Program-made: the position numbers and the translations under genes | NCBI GenBank assembly: GCA_044238965.1 | Contig: JBIICJ010000009.1 | Coordinates: 1-34,105, forward strand | Direction: 5' to 3' | Origin: Micavibrio_B sp044238965 | GTDB taxonomy: Bacteria > Pseudomonadota > Alphaproteobacteria > Micavibrionales > Micavibrionaceae | Length of the DNA: 34,105 nucleotides | Shown: in pieces, positions 15,344 through 22,844 of the stretch | Layout: each line of letters begins with the position of its first letter | Numbering within the stretch: position 1 is the first letter of the stretch | The notes under the pieces: generated by a model | What the model was told of the DNA's origin: nothing | Seen by the model: only the letters and a program-made list of their open reading frames with translations | Database searches by the model: none

Positions 15344-17179
15344 ATGACCGATAAGAACATACGTAACATTGCCATCATCGCGCACGTTGACCATGGAAAA
15401 ACAACCTTGATCGACTCAATTTTGCGCCAAGCGGGTTCATTCCGCGACAACCAACAAGTTGCCGAACGTGTGATGGACAGCAATGATTTGGAAAAAGAAC
15501 GCGGTATTACCATTATGGCGAAATGTACATCCGTTTTATGGGATGGCGTTCGTATGAATATTATCGATACACCAGGCCACGCCGATTTTGGTGGTGAAGT
15601 TGAACGCATCCTCAGTATGGCTGATGGTGTTATTGTATTGACTGATGCGGCCGAAGGCCCGTTGCCACAAACAAAATTTGTGTTGACCAAAGCCTTAAAA
15701 CGCGGTTTGCGCCCGATTGTGATCGTGAACAAAATTGACCGCCCTGATGCGCGCCCTGACGAAGTTTTAAACGAAGTGTTTGATTTGTTTGTGGCATTAG
15801 ATGCAACTGACGAACAACTCGATTTTCCTGTGTTATACGCATCAGGTCGTGATGGTTGGTGCGCAAAATCATTAACGGATCCACGCGAAAATTTACACCC
15901 GCTTCTTGATTTGGTTGTGGAACACGTGCCTGAGCCAGAGGGTGATGAAAATGCACCATTTGCCATGCTTGCAACATTGCTTGAATCAGATCCATTCTTG
16001 GGTCGTATTTTGACAGGTAAAGTTTACCAAGGTACCGCTAAGGTAAACCAATCTGTGCATGCTTTAAATTTAAATGGCGAAGTTGTTGAACGTTTCCGTT
16101 TAACAAAACTGCTGGGCTTTGATGGTATTAAACGCGTACCTGTGGATGTTGTAAAACCTGGCGATATCATTTGTGTTGCGGGTATGACCAATGTGTCAGT
16201 TGCCGACACAATCGCCGATACATCGCTGATGAAGCCGATTGATTCACAGCCCGTTGATCCACCAACAATGGCGGTAACGGTCACTGTGAATGACTCGCCG
16301 CTTGCAGGCACAGAAGGTAAAAAATTAACATCGAATATGATCCGTGAACGTTTGATGAGTGAGGCCGAAACAAACGTTGCGATTCGGATTACCGAATCTG
16401 CAGATCGCGATTCATTCGAAGTCGCGGGCCGTGGTGAATTACAATTGGGCGTACTCATTGAAACTATGCGCCGCGAAGGATTTGAATTATCGGTATCACG
16501 CCCACGCGTATTGTTAAAAAACAATGAAGCTGGCGATTTAGAAGAGCCATACGAAGACATCATTGTTGATGTGGATGAAGGTTATACAGGCGCTGTGATT
16601 GAAAAATTAACCGAACGCAAAGCGGAATTAGTTGATATGCGTCCATCAGGTGCAGGTAAAACTCGCATTACATTGCGCGGGCCTTCACGCGGTTTAATTG
16701 GTTATCAATCACAATTTTTGACCGATACACGCGGTACTGGTTTGCTTAATCGTATTTTCCACTCATACGGCCCTTATAAAGGTGATTTGGGTGGTCGTCG
16801 CAATGGCGCGCTTATTTCAACTGATAAAGGCGCGGCAGTTGCCTATGCGATTTTCAATTTGCAAGAACGTGGTGTGATGTTCGTCAACCCAGGTGATGCC
16901 GTGTATCAAGGTATGATTGTGGGCGAACATAACCGCGAAAGCGATTTGGACATCAACATCTTAAAGGCGAAACAATTATCCAACGTTCGTGCGGCGGGTA
17001 AAGATGATGCATTAACATTAACACCCCCACGCAAAATGTCATTGGAAGAATTGATTTCATACGTGGGTGATGATGAATTGCTTGAGGTGACACCGAAAAA
17101 CTTACGTCTTCGCAAGAAATTCTTGACGCCAAATGAACGTGAAATCGAAGCAAAGAAATCGAAAAAAGCCGCAGGATAA
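15344..17179 (+). CDS. typA: Ribosome-associated translational GTPase TypA (BipA)
   Basis: With the ATG at 15344 the protein has 611 residues, the normal family length. The reading frame is open upstream to a GTG at 15233, but those 37 codons have no family resemblance. The G domain starts with IRNIAIIAHVDHGKTTLID (P-loop at residues 13-20). It has the switch I segment ERGITI, the DTPGHADF motif and NKIDRP. Domain III and the TypA-specific carboxyl domain follow, with GPSRGLIGYQSQFLTDTRG, GTGLLNRIFHSYGPYKG and TPPRKMSLEELISY. TypA helps 50S assembly and translation at low temperature or under stress. The gene stands alone on the plus strand between two minus-strand groups. Confidence 0.97.
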   Translation: MTDKNIRNIAIIAHVDHGKTTLIDSILRQAGSFRDNQQVAERVMDSNDLEKERGITIMAKCTSVLWDGVRMNIIDTPGHADFGGEVERILSMADGVIVLTDAAEGPLPQTKFVLTKALKRGLRPIVIVNKIDRPDARPDEVLNEVFDLFVALDATDEQLDFPVLYASGRDGWCAKSLTDPRENLHPLLDLVVEHVPEPEGDENAPFAMLATLLESDPFLGRILTGKVYQGTAKVNQSVHALNLNGEVVERFRLTKLLGFDGIKRVPVDVVKPGDIICVAGMTNVSVADTIADTSLMKPIDSQPVDPPTMAVTVTVNDSPLAGTEGKKLTSNMIRERLMSEAETNVAIRITESADRDSFEVAGRGELQLGVLIETMRREGFELSVSRPRVLLKNNEAGDLEEPYEDIIVDVDEGYTGAVIEKLTERKAELVDMRPSGAGKTRITLRGPSRGLIGYQSQFLTDTRGTGLLNRIFHSYGPYKGDLGGRRNGALISTDKGAAVAYAIFNLQERGVMFVNPGDAVYQGMIVGEHNRESDLDINILKAKQLSNVRAAGKDDALTLTPPRKMSLEELISYVGDDELLEVTPKNLRLRKKFLTPNEREIEAKKSKKAAG

Positions 17180-17196
17180 TATATCCGCAGTTTTTT
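17171..17196 (+). terminator. Possible intrinsic terminator after typA
   Basis: GC and GGATA (17171-17178, with one bulged A at 17173) pair with TATCC and GC (17182-17188) around a three-base loop. After AG comes a run of six T (17191-17196). The hairpin overlaps the typA stop codon. The stem is short, so efficiency is uncertain. Confidence 0.35.
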
Positions 17197-17207
17197 AAAT
17201 AAAGAGG

Positions 17208-18560
17208 TTAAACAGGGACGCCGTAGAGATCATAATCTTCGGCGTCTTCTATTTTCACTGACAAAATATCGCCCACTTTGACGTCTTGTGCTACATCGCG
17301 CAAATATACGGCACCATCAATATCGGGCGCATCGGCCATTGATCGCGCATCCGCGCCGCCTTGTCCATCCACATCATCAATAATGACTGATAATGTTTTG
17401 CCAATTTTGGTGTTTGATTTTACATCGCTGATCTGGCGTTGTACCTCCATGAAACGATCCCAACGCTCTTGTTTCACATCCTCGGGAACGTGACCTTCGA
17501 TATGATGGGAATCTGCACCTGCAACATCTTCATATTTGAAACATCCTGCGCGATCGATTTGAGCCTCTTGCAACCATTCCAGCATAAATTCAAAATCATC
17601 TTCGGTTTCACCAGGAAACCCAACAATGAATGTTGAACGTAAGGCGAGATCAGGACAAATTTTGCGCCACTTATGAATGCGGTCTAATGTTTTTTCCTGA
17701 TGTGCGGGGCGTTTCATCGCACGTAATACATTGGGTGATGCGTGTTGAAATGGGATATCTAAATACGGCAAAATTTTACCATCCGCCATTAACTGAATGG
17801 CGTCATCAACATGCGGATATGGATAAACGTAATGCAATCGCACCCAGACGCCTAATTCGCCTAAGGCTTCGCACAAATCTAAAAATTTTGTTTTACGGCG
17901 TTTGCCGCGCCATGGATATTCGGCATATTTTGTATCAATGCCGTATGCAGATGTATCTTGTGAAATGACCAATAATTCTTTGACGCCTGCGGCGACCAAT
18001 TTTTCCGCCTCGAACAACACATGATGAATGGGACGGGACACTAAATCACCACGTAATTTTGGAATAATACAAAATGAACAACGATTATTGCACCCTTCGG
18101 AAATTTTTAAATAGGCGTAATGACGTGGGGTTAATTTTAATCCTTCGGGCGGAACCAAATCGATAAATGGTTCATGTATGGGCGGCACGGCTTCGTGCAC
18201 AGCATTGACCACTTGTTCATATTGGTGGGGGCCAGTGATGGCGAGTACGTTTGGATATTTCGCGCGAATTTCATCGGGTTCTGCGCCCATACAACCCGTG
18301 ACAATCACGCGGCCATTTTCGCCAATCGCTTTACCAATCGCGGCCAATGATTCTTCTTTGGCGGAATCTAAAAACCCGCAGGTGTTGACCAATACAACAT
18401 TCGCGCCATCATGTTTGTCGGTGAATTGATACCCTTCAGATCTTAATTGCGTCATGATACGTTCGGAATCAACCAATGCCTTAGGGCATCCCAATGACAC
18501 CACGCCGATTTTTGGCGCGGTTAATTTCTTCGGTGTTTTGGTTGTGAGTGATACGGTCAT
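17208..18560 (-). CDS. rimO: Ribosomal protein S12 methylthiotransferase RimO
   Basis: The radical SAM enzyme adds a methylthio group to an aspartate of ribosomal protein S12. With the ATG at 18560 it has 450 residues; an in-frame Met 22 codons upstream gives a Cys-rich extension that relatives lack. The amino-terminal UPF0004 domain holds the auxiliary cluster cysteines in VSLGCPKALVDSE (Cys25), VNTCGFLDSAKEES and TGCMGAE. The radical SAM site is CNNRCSFC (from about residue 157), preceded by YAYLKISEG. A carboxyl TRAM domain binds the substrate. SLGCPKALVDSE separates RimO from the tRNA enzyme MiaB. The gene is convergent with typA and divergent from the GNAT gene. Confidence 0.96.
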   Translation of the reverse strand: MTVSLTTKTPKKLTAPKIGVVSLGCPKALVDSERIMTQLRSEGYQFTDKHDGANVVLVNTCGFLDSAKEESLAAIGKAIGENGRVIVTGCMGAEPDEIRAKYPNVLAITGPHQYEQVVNAVHEAVPPIHEPFIDLVPPEGLKLTPRHYAYLKISEGCNNRCSFCIIPKLRGDLVSRPIHHVLFEAEKLVAAGVKELLVISQDTSAYGIDTKYAEYPWRGKRRKTKFLDLCEALGELGVWVRLHYVYPYPHVDDAIQLMADGKILPYLDIPFQHASPNVLRAMKRPAHQEKTLDRIHKWRKICPDLALRSTFIVGFPGETEDDFEFMLEWLQEAQIDRAGCFKYEDVAGADSHHIEGHVPEDVKQERWDRFMEVQRQISDVKSNTKIGKTLSVIIDDVDGQGGADARSMADAPDIDGAVYLRDVAQDVKVGDILSVKIEDAEDYDLYGVPV

Positions 18561-18640
18561 AGAGGTGGTTATAGAATAAAAACTATCATATGAGCAATTT
18601 TTATTTGCGCACGGGGTGTGGCACATGGTTTAATTTTCCC

Positions 18641-19240
18641 ATGAATCCAGCTGATATTCAAAATATTACCATCGAAACTCCGCGTTTAATCTTGCGTCAA
18701 CCAACTATGGACGATGTCGATGCCATTCATGCGGCTAAGGTTACGGCGTGGCATGATTTACAACAATGGATGTCATGGACGGCTGATGGGCAAGAAACAC
18801 GTGGGGCAACAGAGGATTTTGTACGCAAAAGCCAATCACGCTGGGACGATGGATCATTAATGTTTGCGGCGTTCCGCCGTGATAATGGCGCGTTTGCCAT
18901 TTCAACGGGGCTTACGCACAAAGATGATGGTGGCATATTTGAAACAGGATATTGGGCAGCGCCCGATCAAAAAGGCCACGGTTTTGCCACAGAAGCCACT
19001 AATGCTGTTATCCGCGCGGCATTTAATATATTAGCGGCTAATGCGGTAACCATTGGGCATTTTGCAGGGAATGAGCCCAGCAAGCGCATTATTCACAAAT
19101 TGGGGTTCACATACACGCACACCAAAGAAAAGGGCGCCATGCAATTTTCATCAGGGCAAATGATTGATGAGGTTTGTTATCGTATGGATAGCGTTGATAA
19201 ACTTCCTGCGCTTGATTACCGCGCGCTCGAAATAAAATAA
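18641..19240 (+). CDS. GNAT family N-acetyltransferase (RimJ/RimL-like)
   Basis: From the ATG at 18641 the product has 199 residues. It opens with ITIETPRLILRQPTMDD, the standard start of the RimJ/RimL/Acetyltransf_3 group. The acetyl-CoA loop is QKGHGFATEA, matching Q/R-x-x-G-x-A. NAVTIGHFAGNEPSKRIIHK follows with the helix that packs on the cofactor, then LGFTY. Members acetylate amino termini of ribosomal proteins or small amines; the substrate cannot be deduced here. An in-frame ATG at 18590 would add 17 residues without family resemblance; neither start has a clear ribosome site. A bidirectional terminator follows directly after the stop codon. Confidence 0.85.
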   Translation: MNPADIQNITIETPRLILRQPTMDDVDAIHAAKVTAWHDLQQWMSWTADGQETRGATEDFVRKSQSRWDDGSLMFAAFRRDNGAFAISTGLTHKDDGGIFETGYWAAPDQKGHGFATEATNAVIRAAFNILAANAVTIGHFAGNEPSKRIIHKLGFTYTHTKEKGAMQFSSGQMIDEVCYRMDSVDKLPALDYRALEIK

Positions 19241-19274
19241 AAAACCCGTAAAGCGGATAACCTTACGGGTTTTT
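19241..19274. terminator. Bidirectional intrinsic terminator
   Basis: AAAACCCGTAA (19241-19251) and TTACGGGTTTT (19263-19273) form a perfect 11-bp stem with an 11-base loop. On the plus strand it ends the GNAT gene with five T. On the minus strand it ends the lipoprotein gene and is followed by a longer T-rich tail (complement of 19228-19240). Confidence 0.85.
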
Positions 19275-19296
19275 AAAAACAATCTTTTATATCAGA

Positions 19297-19485
19297 TTAT
19301 TTGGTTACTGCTTTTTCCATTACAGGAGCAGCATCTTTAACTTCACCTTGTGTTGGGTATTCGGTTGTGCGTGTTTGTTCCCATGCACCATCAGCGCTAC
19401 CACGTGAAACAACATTACCAGGTGCGCAAGCAGCCAAGGTAGCAACAGCCAAAACAACAGCTGATAAACGTACAAATGCGGTCAT
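19297..19485 (-). CDS. Small lipoprotein of unknown function
   Basis: The 62-residue product has a clear lipoprotein signal: MTAF, then Arg, then a hydrophobic core, ending in the lipobox LAAC with Cys20 lipidated. The mature part is about 43 residues, polar and without recognisable domain (for example GSADGAWEQTRTTEYPTQGE). It resembles entericidin-like or Lpp-sized envelope lipoproteins only in size. It is a self-contained unit with its own good promoter, an AAGGGGATT ribosome site and a strong terminator, which suggests a well-expressed structural or stress protein. The residues after the Cys are Ala-Pro-Gly with no Asp at +2, so outer-membrane delivery is expected; that is a rule from E. 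coli. Confidence 0.8.
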   Translation of the reverse strand: MTAFVRLSAVVLAVATLAACAPGNVVSRGSADGAWEQTRTTEYPTQGEVKDAAPVMEKAVTK

Positions 19486-19529
19486 AGTTAATCCCCTTTT
19501 CTATATAGAAGTAAGTTTTAAGTCTCTCT

Positions 19530-19558
19530 TTTATAGGTAAGAATTGGATTATGGGCAA
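19530..19558 (-). promoter_or_regulatory. Predicted sigma70-type promoter of the small lipoprotein gene
   Basis: On the minus strand, TTGCCC (19553-19558) is followed after exactly 17 nt by TATAAA (19530-19535). The matches are four of six and five of six. The start point would be near 19523, leaving a leader of about 38 nt that carries AAGGGGATT just before the ATG. It is among the best hexamer pairs in the window. Confidence 0.6.
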
Positions 19559-19577
19559 GGGTGATTCTCAGGTACCC

Positions 19578-20369
19578 CTATAGTTTAATATCCATAATAA
19601 TTGGAACATGATCGCTGGCTTTGTCCCAATCGCGGGCATCAATCAAAATTTCATGTTTTTTCAGGGAATCCGTCAAAGGCGCTGTAACCCAGATATGATC
19701 CAGCCTGCGCCCGCGGTTTGATTTGCGCCAATCCTGATTGCGATATGACCACCATGAATAACATTTCTGATCATGGGGAACAAAATGGCGTACGGCATCG
19801 GTGAACCCCAATGAATTTTGAAACGCTGTTAATTTTTCAACTTCAATGGGTGTGTGTGACACAACATCGATCAATTGCTTATGTGACCATACATCATGCT
19901 CTAATGGCGCGATGTTGAAATCACCCACCGCAACCACGGCATCGGTTTTTTTATATGTTGTGGGAAACCATTTTGTCACTTCGTCCACGAAATCTAATTT
20001 ATGACCAAATTTTTCATTTTGGTCGCGGTCGGGAATATCACCGCCCGCAGGGATATATAAATTATGCACATGAACGCCGTTGATCGTCACCGATACATGA
20101 CGGCAATCATTGCGCCCGACGCGGTTATGGATGGCGGTATGTTCAAATGGCATGCGCGATAAAATCGCAACGCCATTATATGATTTCATGCCGTTTATAT
20201 GACGGTGTTTAAACCCCAAATGTTCAAAAATATCATGCGGGAAAAATTCATCAGGTGTTTTGGTTTCTTGTAAACAAATCACATCGGCTTTGGTTAATTT
20301 TACCAAATTTTCCATTAATAACGGCGCGCGCAGGCGAACCGAATTTATGTTCCATGTGAGAATGCGCAT
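19578..20369 (-). CDS. xth: Exodeoxyribonuclease III / AP endonuclease
   Basis: The 263-residue member of the exonuclease-endonuclease-phosphatase fold acts at abasic sites and degrades DNA from 3' ends. Active-site motifs are complete: MRILTWNINSVRLR at the amino end, and LQETK with the metal-binding Glu35. NGVAILSR, GDFNIAP with the catalytic Asp and Asn near 149-151, and YSWWSYR follow. The terminal SDHVPI carries the catalytic His. It starts six bases after the ybaB stop and is probably read from the dnaX promoter. In most bacteria the gene in this place after dnaX and ybaB is recR, so the neighbourhood is unusual though still DNA-repair related. Confidence 0.93.
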   Translation of the reverse strand: MRILTWNINSVRLRAPLLMENLVKLTKADVICLQETKTPDEFFPHDIFEHLGFKHRHINGMKSYNGVAILSRMPFEHTAIHNRVGRNDCRHVSVTINGVHVHNLYIPAGGDIPDRDQNEKFGHKLDFVDEVTKWFPTTYKKTDAVVAVGDFNIAPLEHDVWSHKQLIDVVSHTPIEVEKLTAFQNSLGFTDAVRHFVPHDQKCYSWWSYRNQDWRKSNRGRRLDHIWVTAPLTDSLKKHEILIDARDWDKASDHVPIIMDIKL

Positions 20370-20375
20370 TGAAAT

Positions 20376-20696
20376 TTAAAACGGCAACTTAAGGCCAGCG
20401 GGTAATCCCAAACCGCCCATCGCCTTTTGTGTTTCTTCGGCCATTTTTTGATCGGCTTTGTTGCGCGCATCATTCACCGCGGCTTTGATCAAATCCTCGA
20501 GAATATCTTTTTCATCGACTTTGATTAAATCGGAATTGATATCAATTTTGCGCATGATGCCCTTACATGTCATCACAACCTTTACAGCACCCGCGCCCGC
20601 ATTACCTTCGACTTCGATATGCCCCATTTGCTCTTGCAATTCTTCCATTTTCTTTTGCATCACTTGGGCTTTTTGCATCATTTGTTGGATATTCAT
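20376..20696 (-). CDS. ybaB: YbaB/EbfC family nucleoid-associated protein
   Basis: The 106-residue protein has the family layout. A charged amino-terminal helix (MNIQQMMQKAQVMQKKMEE) is followed by a small beta-alpha domain with VKVVMTCKGIMRKIDINSDL. A second helix has DLIKAAVNDARNKADQKM, and a short hydrophobic tail ends in GLPAGLKLPF. Members form dimers shaped like tweezers and bind DNA. The position 21 nt downstream of dnaX is the widely conserved arrangement. The start is fixed by the family start and by AAGGAATC upstream. Confidence 0.95.
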   Translation of the reverse strand: MNIQQMMQKAQVMQKKMEELQEQMGHIEVEGNAGAGAVKVVMTCKGIMRKIDINSDLIKVDEKDILEDLIKAAVNDARNKADQKMAEETQKAMGGLGLPAGLKLPF

Positions 20697-20717
20697 CTTA
20701 CGATTCCTTTGTAAAAT

Positions 20718-22439
20718 TTATGATTGATAATCGGTGATTGAAATAATCTCTGCGCCCTTAAATTCGTCCATCACGGCCGTAACTATGGGATGTGATTTTA
20801 TCGTGGCCAATAATTCTTGCGCCCGCGCTTGGTCTTCGGTTTTCAATGTTGGCGCGCCGCGCGCATTGCTGACCGATACGATCCAACGTTGGTTGGTTAT
20901 ATCGGATAATTTTTTGGCAAGGTCTGATGGTAATTTCGGCGATGCATTTTTTGTTAATGAACATTCAATATGTGTGTCTTTTAATGTAATCAATTCAACG
21001 CAACTAAATACCTCGGACGCCAAAATCAATGCGCCATTTTGTTCCAATAACGCAACAACATCTTGTAATGTATTTAAGTTATTATTCGCAACCATTTGCG
21101 GTGCTGTTTGGGCATGTGCCTCAATCTTTGGCAATGCGCTATGTGGCGCACCATTTCCGCCTGATGACATCATGGTCACCGATGCGCCCGTATTCATGCT
21201 TGACCCACCGCCGTTGCCTGATGATGCACGCGCTGATCCGCGCCCTGACGATGCACCGCCATCTTGTTTGATTTTTTCCAGTAATAATGATGGGTCAGGT
21301 AAATCGGCGGCATATAATAATCGCATGACCAACATTTCAAGCGCGCTTTGACCATTTGGCGCGGTTTGTACATCATGCATGCCCTTTAATAATAATGTCC
21401 AAAAACGACCCAGCACACTCATATTCATTTGCGTTGCCATCGTTGATGCACGCGCGCGTTCATTTGCCGACATATTGGGTTCCACCGTGTGGGGCGCCGC
21501 GTCGGTTGCTTTGAATTTTGTCATGATGTGGGTTAGATCAAGCAAATCTTGCACTAATGATGCGGGGTCTGCGCCTGCGCTATATAAATGGGCGAGTGAT
21601 GATAATGATTCTACCGCGCGCCCATGGGCGATATGTTCATATAAATCTAAAATCAATCCGCGATCTGCCAATCCCAACATGGATTGAACAGACGAAGATG
21701 ATACATCACCCGCATTCATCGAAATGGCCTGATCAAGTAAGCTCAAACCATCGCGCACTGATCCATCGGACGCGCGTGCGATTAAATTTAACGCCTCGTC
21801 ATCGATTGTGACTTTTTCAGAAGCGCATACGAATGAAAAATGTTTTTTGAGTGTATCAACATCAACGCGGCGTAAATCAAACCGTTGGCAACGTGATAAA
21901 ACCGTTACGGGCACTTTGCGAATTTCGGTGGTGGCAAAGATAAATTTGACGTGCGGTGGTGGTTCCTCCAACGTCTTTAATAATGCATTAAATGCGTTTT
22001 TGGATAACATGTGCACTTCATCGATGATGTATATTTTATACCGCGCGGATGTGGGGGCGTAACGCACACCATCCAAAATTTCGCGAATATCATCAACACC
22101 TGTGCGTGATGCCGCATCCATTTCCATCACATCGGGGTGACGATCTTCGGTAATCGAACGGCAAATATCACAATCATCAGTCGGGCCAGTGGTCGGGCCT
22201 GATTTACCATCGGGGCCTGTGTAATTTAATGCCTTGGCAATAATGCGCGCCGTTGTGGTTTTGCCCACACCACGCACACCCGTCAACATAAATGCATGTG
22301 CAATGCGCCCTGTTTCAATCGCGTTTTTTAATGTGCGCACCAACGCATCTTGACCAATTAATTGATCAAAATTTTGTGGGCGATATTTCCGCGCGAGCAC
22401 GCGATACGGCGTTGAAGAGTTCTGTTGTTCTGAAGACAT
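20718..22439 (-). CDS. dnaX: DNA polymerase III subunit tau/gamma (DnaX)
   Basis: The 573-residue clamp-loader ATPase has YRPQNFDQLIGQDALVRTL at its start and Walker A GVRGVGKTTTA at about residues 54-64. Walker B with IIDEVHML follows at about 137, then the SRC sensor motif (VTVLSRCQRF), and domain III. A Gly/Ser-rich linker (about 395-430) joins the tau-specific carboxyl part. The zinc module is altered: between the ALNYTG and DAASRTG landmarks only CDIC is present, whereas relatives usually have four cysteines there. No convincing frameshift signal for a short gamma form is seen. The gene follows the 4.5S RNA gene on the same strand, and leads ybaB and xth. No strong ribosome site precedes the ATG. 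Confidence 0.95.
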   Translation of the reverse strand: MSSEQQNSSTPYRVLARKYRPQNFDQLIGQDALVRTLKNAIETGRIAHAFMLTGVRGVGKTTTARIIAKALNYTGPDGKSGPTTGPTDDCDICRSITEDRHPDVMEMDAASRTGVDDIREILDGVRYAPTSARYKIYIIDEVHMLSKNAFNALLKTLEEPPPHVKFIFATTEIRKVPVTVLSRCQRFDLRRVDVDTLKKHFSFVCASEKVTIDDEALNLIARASDGSVRDGLSLLDQAISMNAGDVSSSSVQSMLGLADRGLILDLYEHIAHGRAVESLSSLAHLYSAGADPASLVQDLLDLTHIMTKFKATDAAPHTVEPNMSANERARASTMATQMNMSVLGRFWTLLLKGMHDVQTAPNGQSALEMLVMRLLYAADLPDPSLLLEKIKQDGGASSGRGSARASSGNGGGSSMNTGASVTMMSSGGNGAPHSALPKIEAHAQTAPQMVANNNLNTLQDVVALLEQNGALILASEVFSCVELITLKDTHIECSLTKNASPKLPSDLAKKLSDITNQRWIVSVSNARGAPTLKTEDQARAQELLATIKSHPIVTAVMDEFKGAEIISITDYQS

Positions 22440-22525
22440 GAAAAGTAACTTAAGCGGTCACTTGCGGCATTTCAATTACATTTAAAGATTGATGCCCAAC
22501 TTATAAAAAAACAAGAAAAACAGGT

Positions 22526-22620
22526 GGAAGATCGGACACAACCCAGAATCGAATTCGGTATGGCTGCTGGCTCTCGCCCCTGACCAGATTGGCGATGATT
22601 CCGCCCGTGCCGACCTTCCG
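22526..22620 (-). ncRNA. ffs: 4.5S signal recognition particle RNA
   Basis: On the minus strand, the SRP hairpin core reads GGUCAGG, GGC, GAGA, GCC, AGCAGCC. It lines up piece by piece with the E. coli core GGUCAGG, UCC, GGAA, GGA, AGCAGCC that binds Ffh. The two ends close the rod: GGAAGGUCGG (complement of 22610-22619) pairs with CCGAUCUUCC (complement of 22526-22535), ten pairs with one G-U. A second stem, GGAAUC with GAUUCU, lies between. Total length is about 94 nt, normal for a short bacterial SRP RNA. Two T-runs (complement of 22516-22520 and 22505-22511) follow and probably end transcription. The apical loop GAGA is a GNRA loop, unlike the common GGAA. dnaX begins about 87 nt further on. 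Confidence 0.9.
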
Positions 22621-22625
22621 CGGCC

Positions 22626-22655
22626 TTTATAACCTTATTTGATTGCGCTTGCCAA
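22626..22655 (-). promoter_or_regulatory. Predicted promoter of the 4.5S RNA gene
   Basis: On the minus strand, TTGGCA (22650-22655) is followed after 18 nt by TATAAA (22626-22631). Initiation six to seven bases on would fall at 22619-22620, exactly where the closing stem of the SRP RNA starts. The -35 lies on the same base pairs as the -35 of the divergent tRNA-Thr gene. Confidence 0.6.
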
Positions 22656-22677
22656 GATGAATAAAATTTCATAAAAA
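22649..22677 (+). promoter_or_regulatory. Predicted promoter of tRNA-Thr
   Basis: TTGCCA (22649-22654, four of six) is followed after 17 nt by TAAAAA (22672-22677, four of six). Initiation near 22684 leaves a leader of about eight bases before the tRNA. Its -35 overlaps that of the 4.5S RNA gene on the other strand, shifted by one base. Confidence 0.5.
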
Positions 22678-22691
22678 TACCCATCAAACAA

Positions 22692-22766
22692 GCCGTTGTA
22701 GCTCAGGGGTAGAGCAACGCATTCGTAATGCGTGGGTCGTAGGTTCAATTCCTATCAACGGCACCA
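22692..22766 (+). tRNA. tRNA-Thr (anticodon CGT)
   Basis: A complete cloverleaf is visible. The acceptor arms are GCCGTTG and CAACGGC, the D-arm is GCTC with GAGC, and the anticodon arm is ACGCA, loop TTCGTAA, TGCGT. The T-arm is GTAGG, loop TTCAATT, CCTAT. The anticodon CGT reads the Thr codon ACG. Discriminator A22763 is followed by an encoded CCA. Confidence 0.97.
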
Positions 22767-22844
22767 TTTATTTTCATAATATAAAATTAAGGGACGAGTT
22801 GGAGATTTATTGACGCCTGGCAATCCTAGTGCTTGGATAGTTTT

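Noticed and set aside
15223..15966. Minus-strand open frame of 247 codons opposite typA
   Set aside because: It mirrors the highly conserved GTPase coding sequence on the other strand; the Ser/Thr-rich product resembles nothing.
21262..21300. Possible programmed frameshift site in dnaX at a run of six A (GAA AAA ATC)
   Set aside because: The run is not in the frame needed for a X XXY YYZ slippery heptamer, and the -1 frame shows no early stop that would give a short gamma protein.
20734..21351. Long plus-strand open frame of 205 codons opposite dnaX
   Set aside because: It is a shadow of the dnaX frame, with no ribosome site and a composition reflecting the antisense of the Gly/Ser-rich linker.
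22472..22687. Minus-strand open frame of 71 codons upstream of dnaX
   Set aside because: It overlaps the 4.5S RNA, whose structure and promoter explain the sequence.
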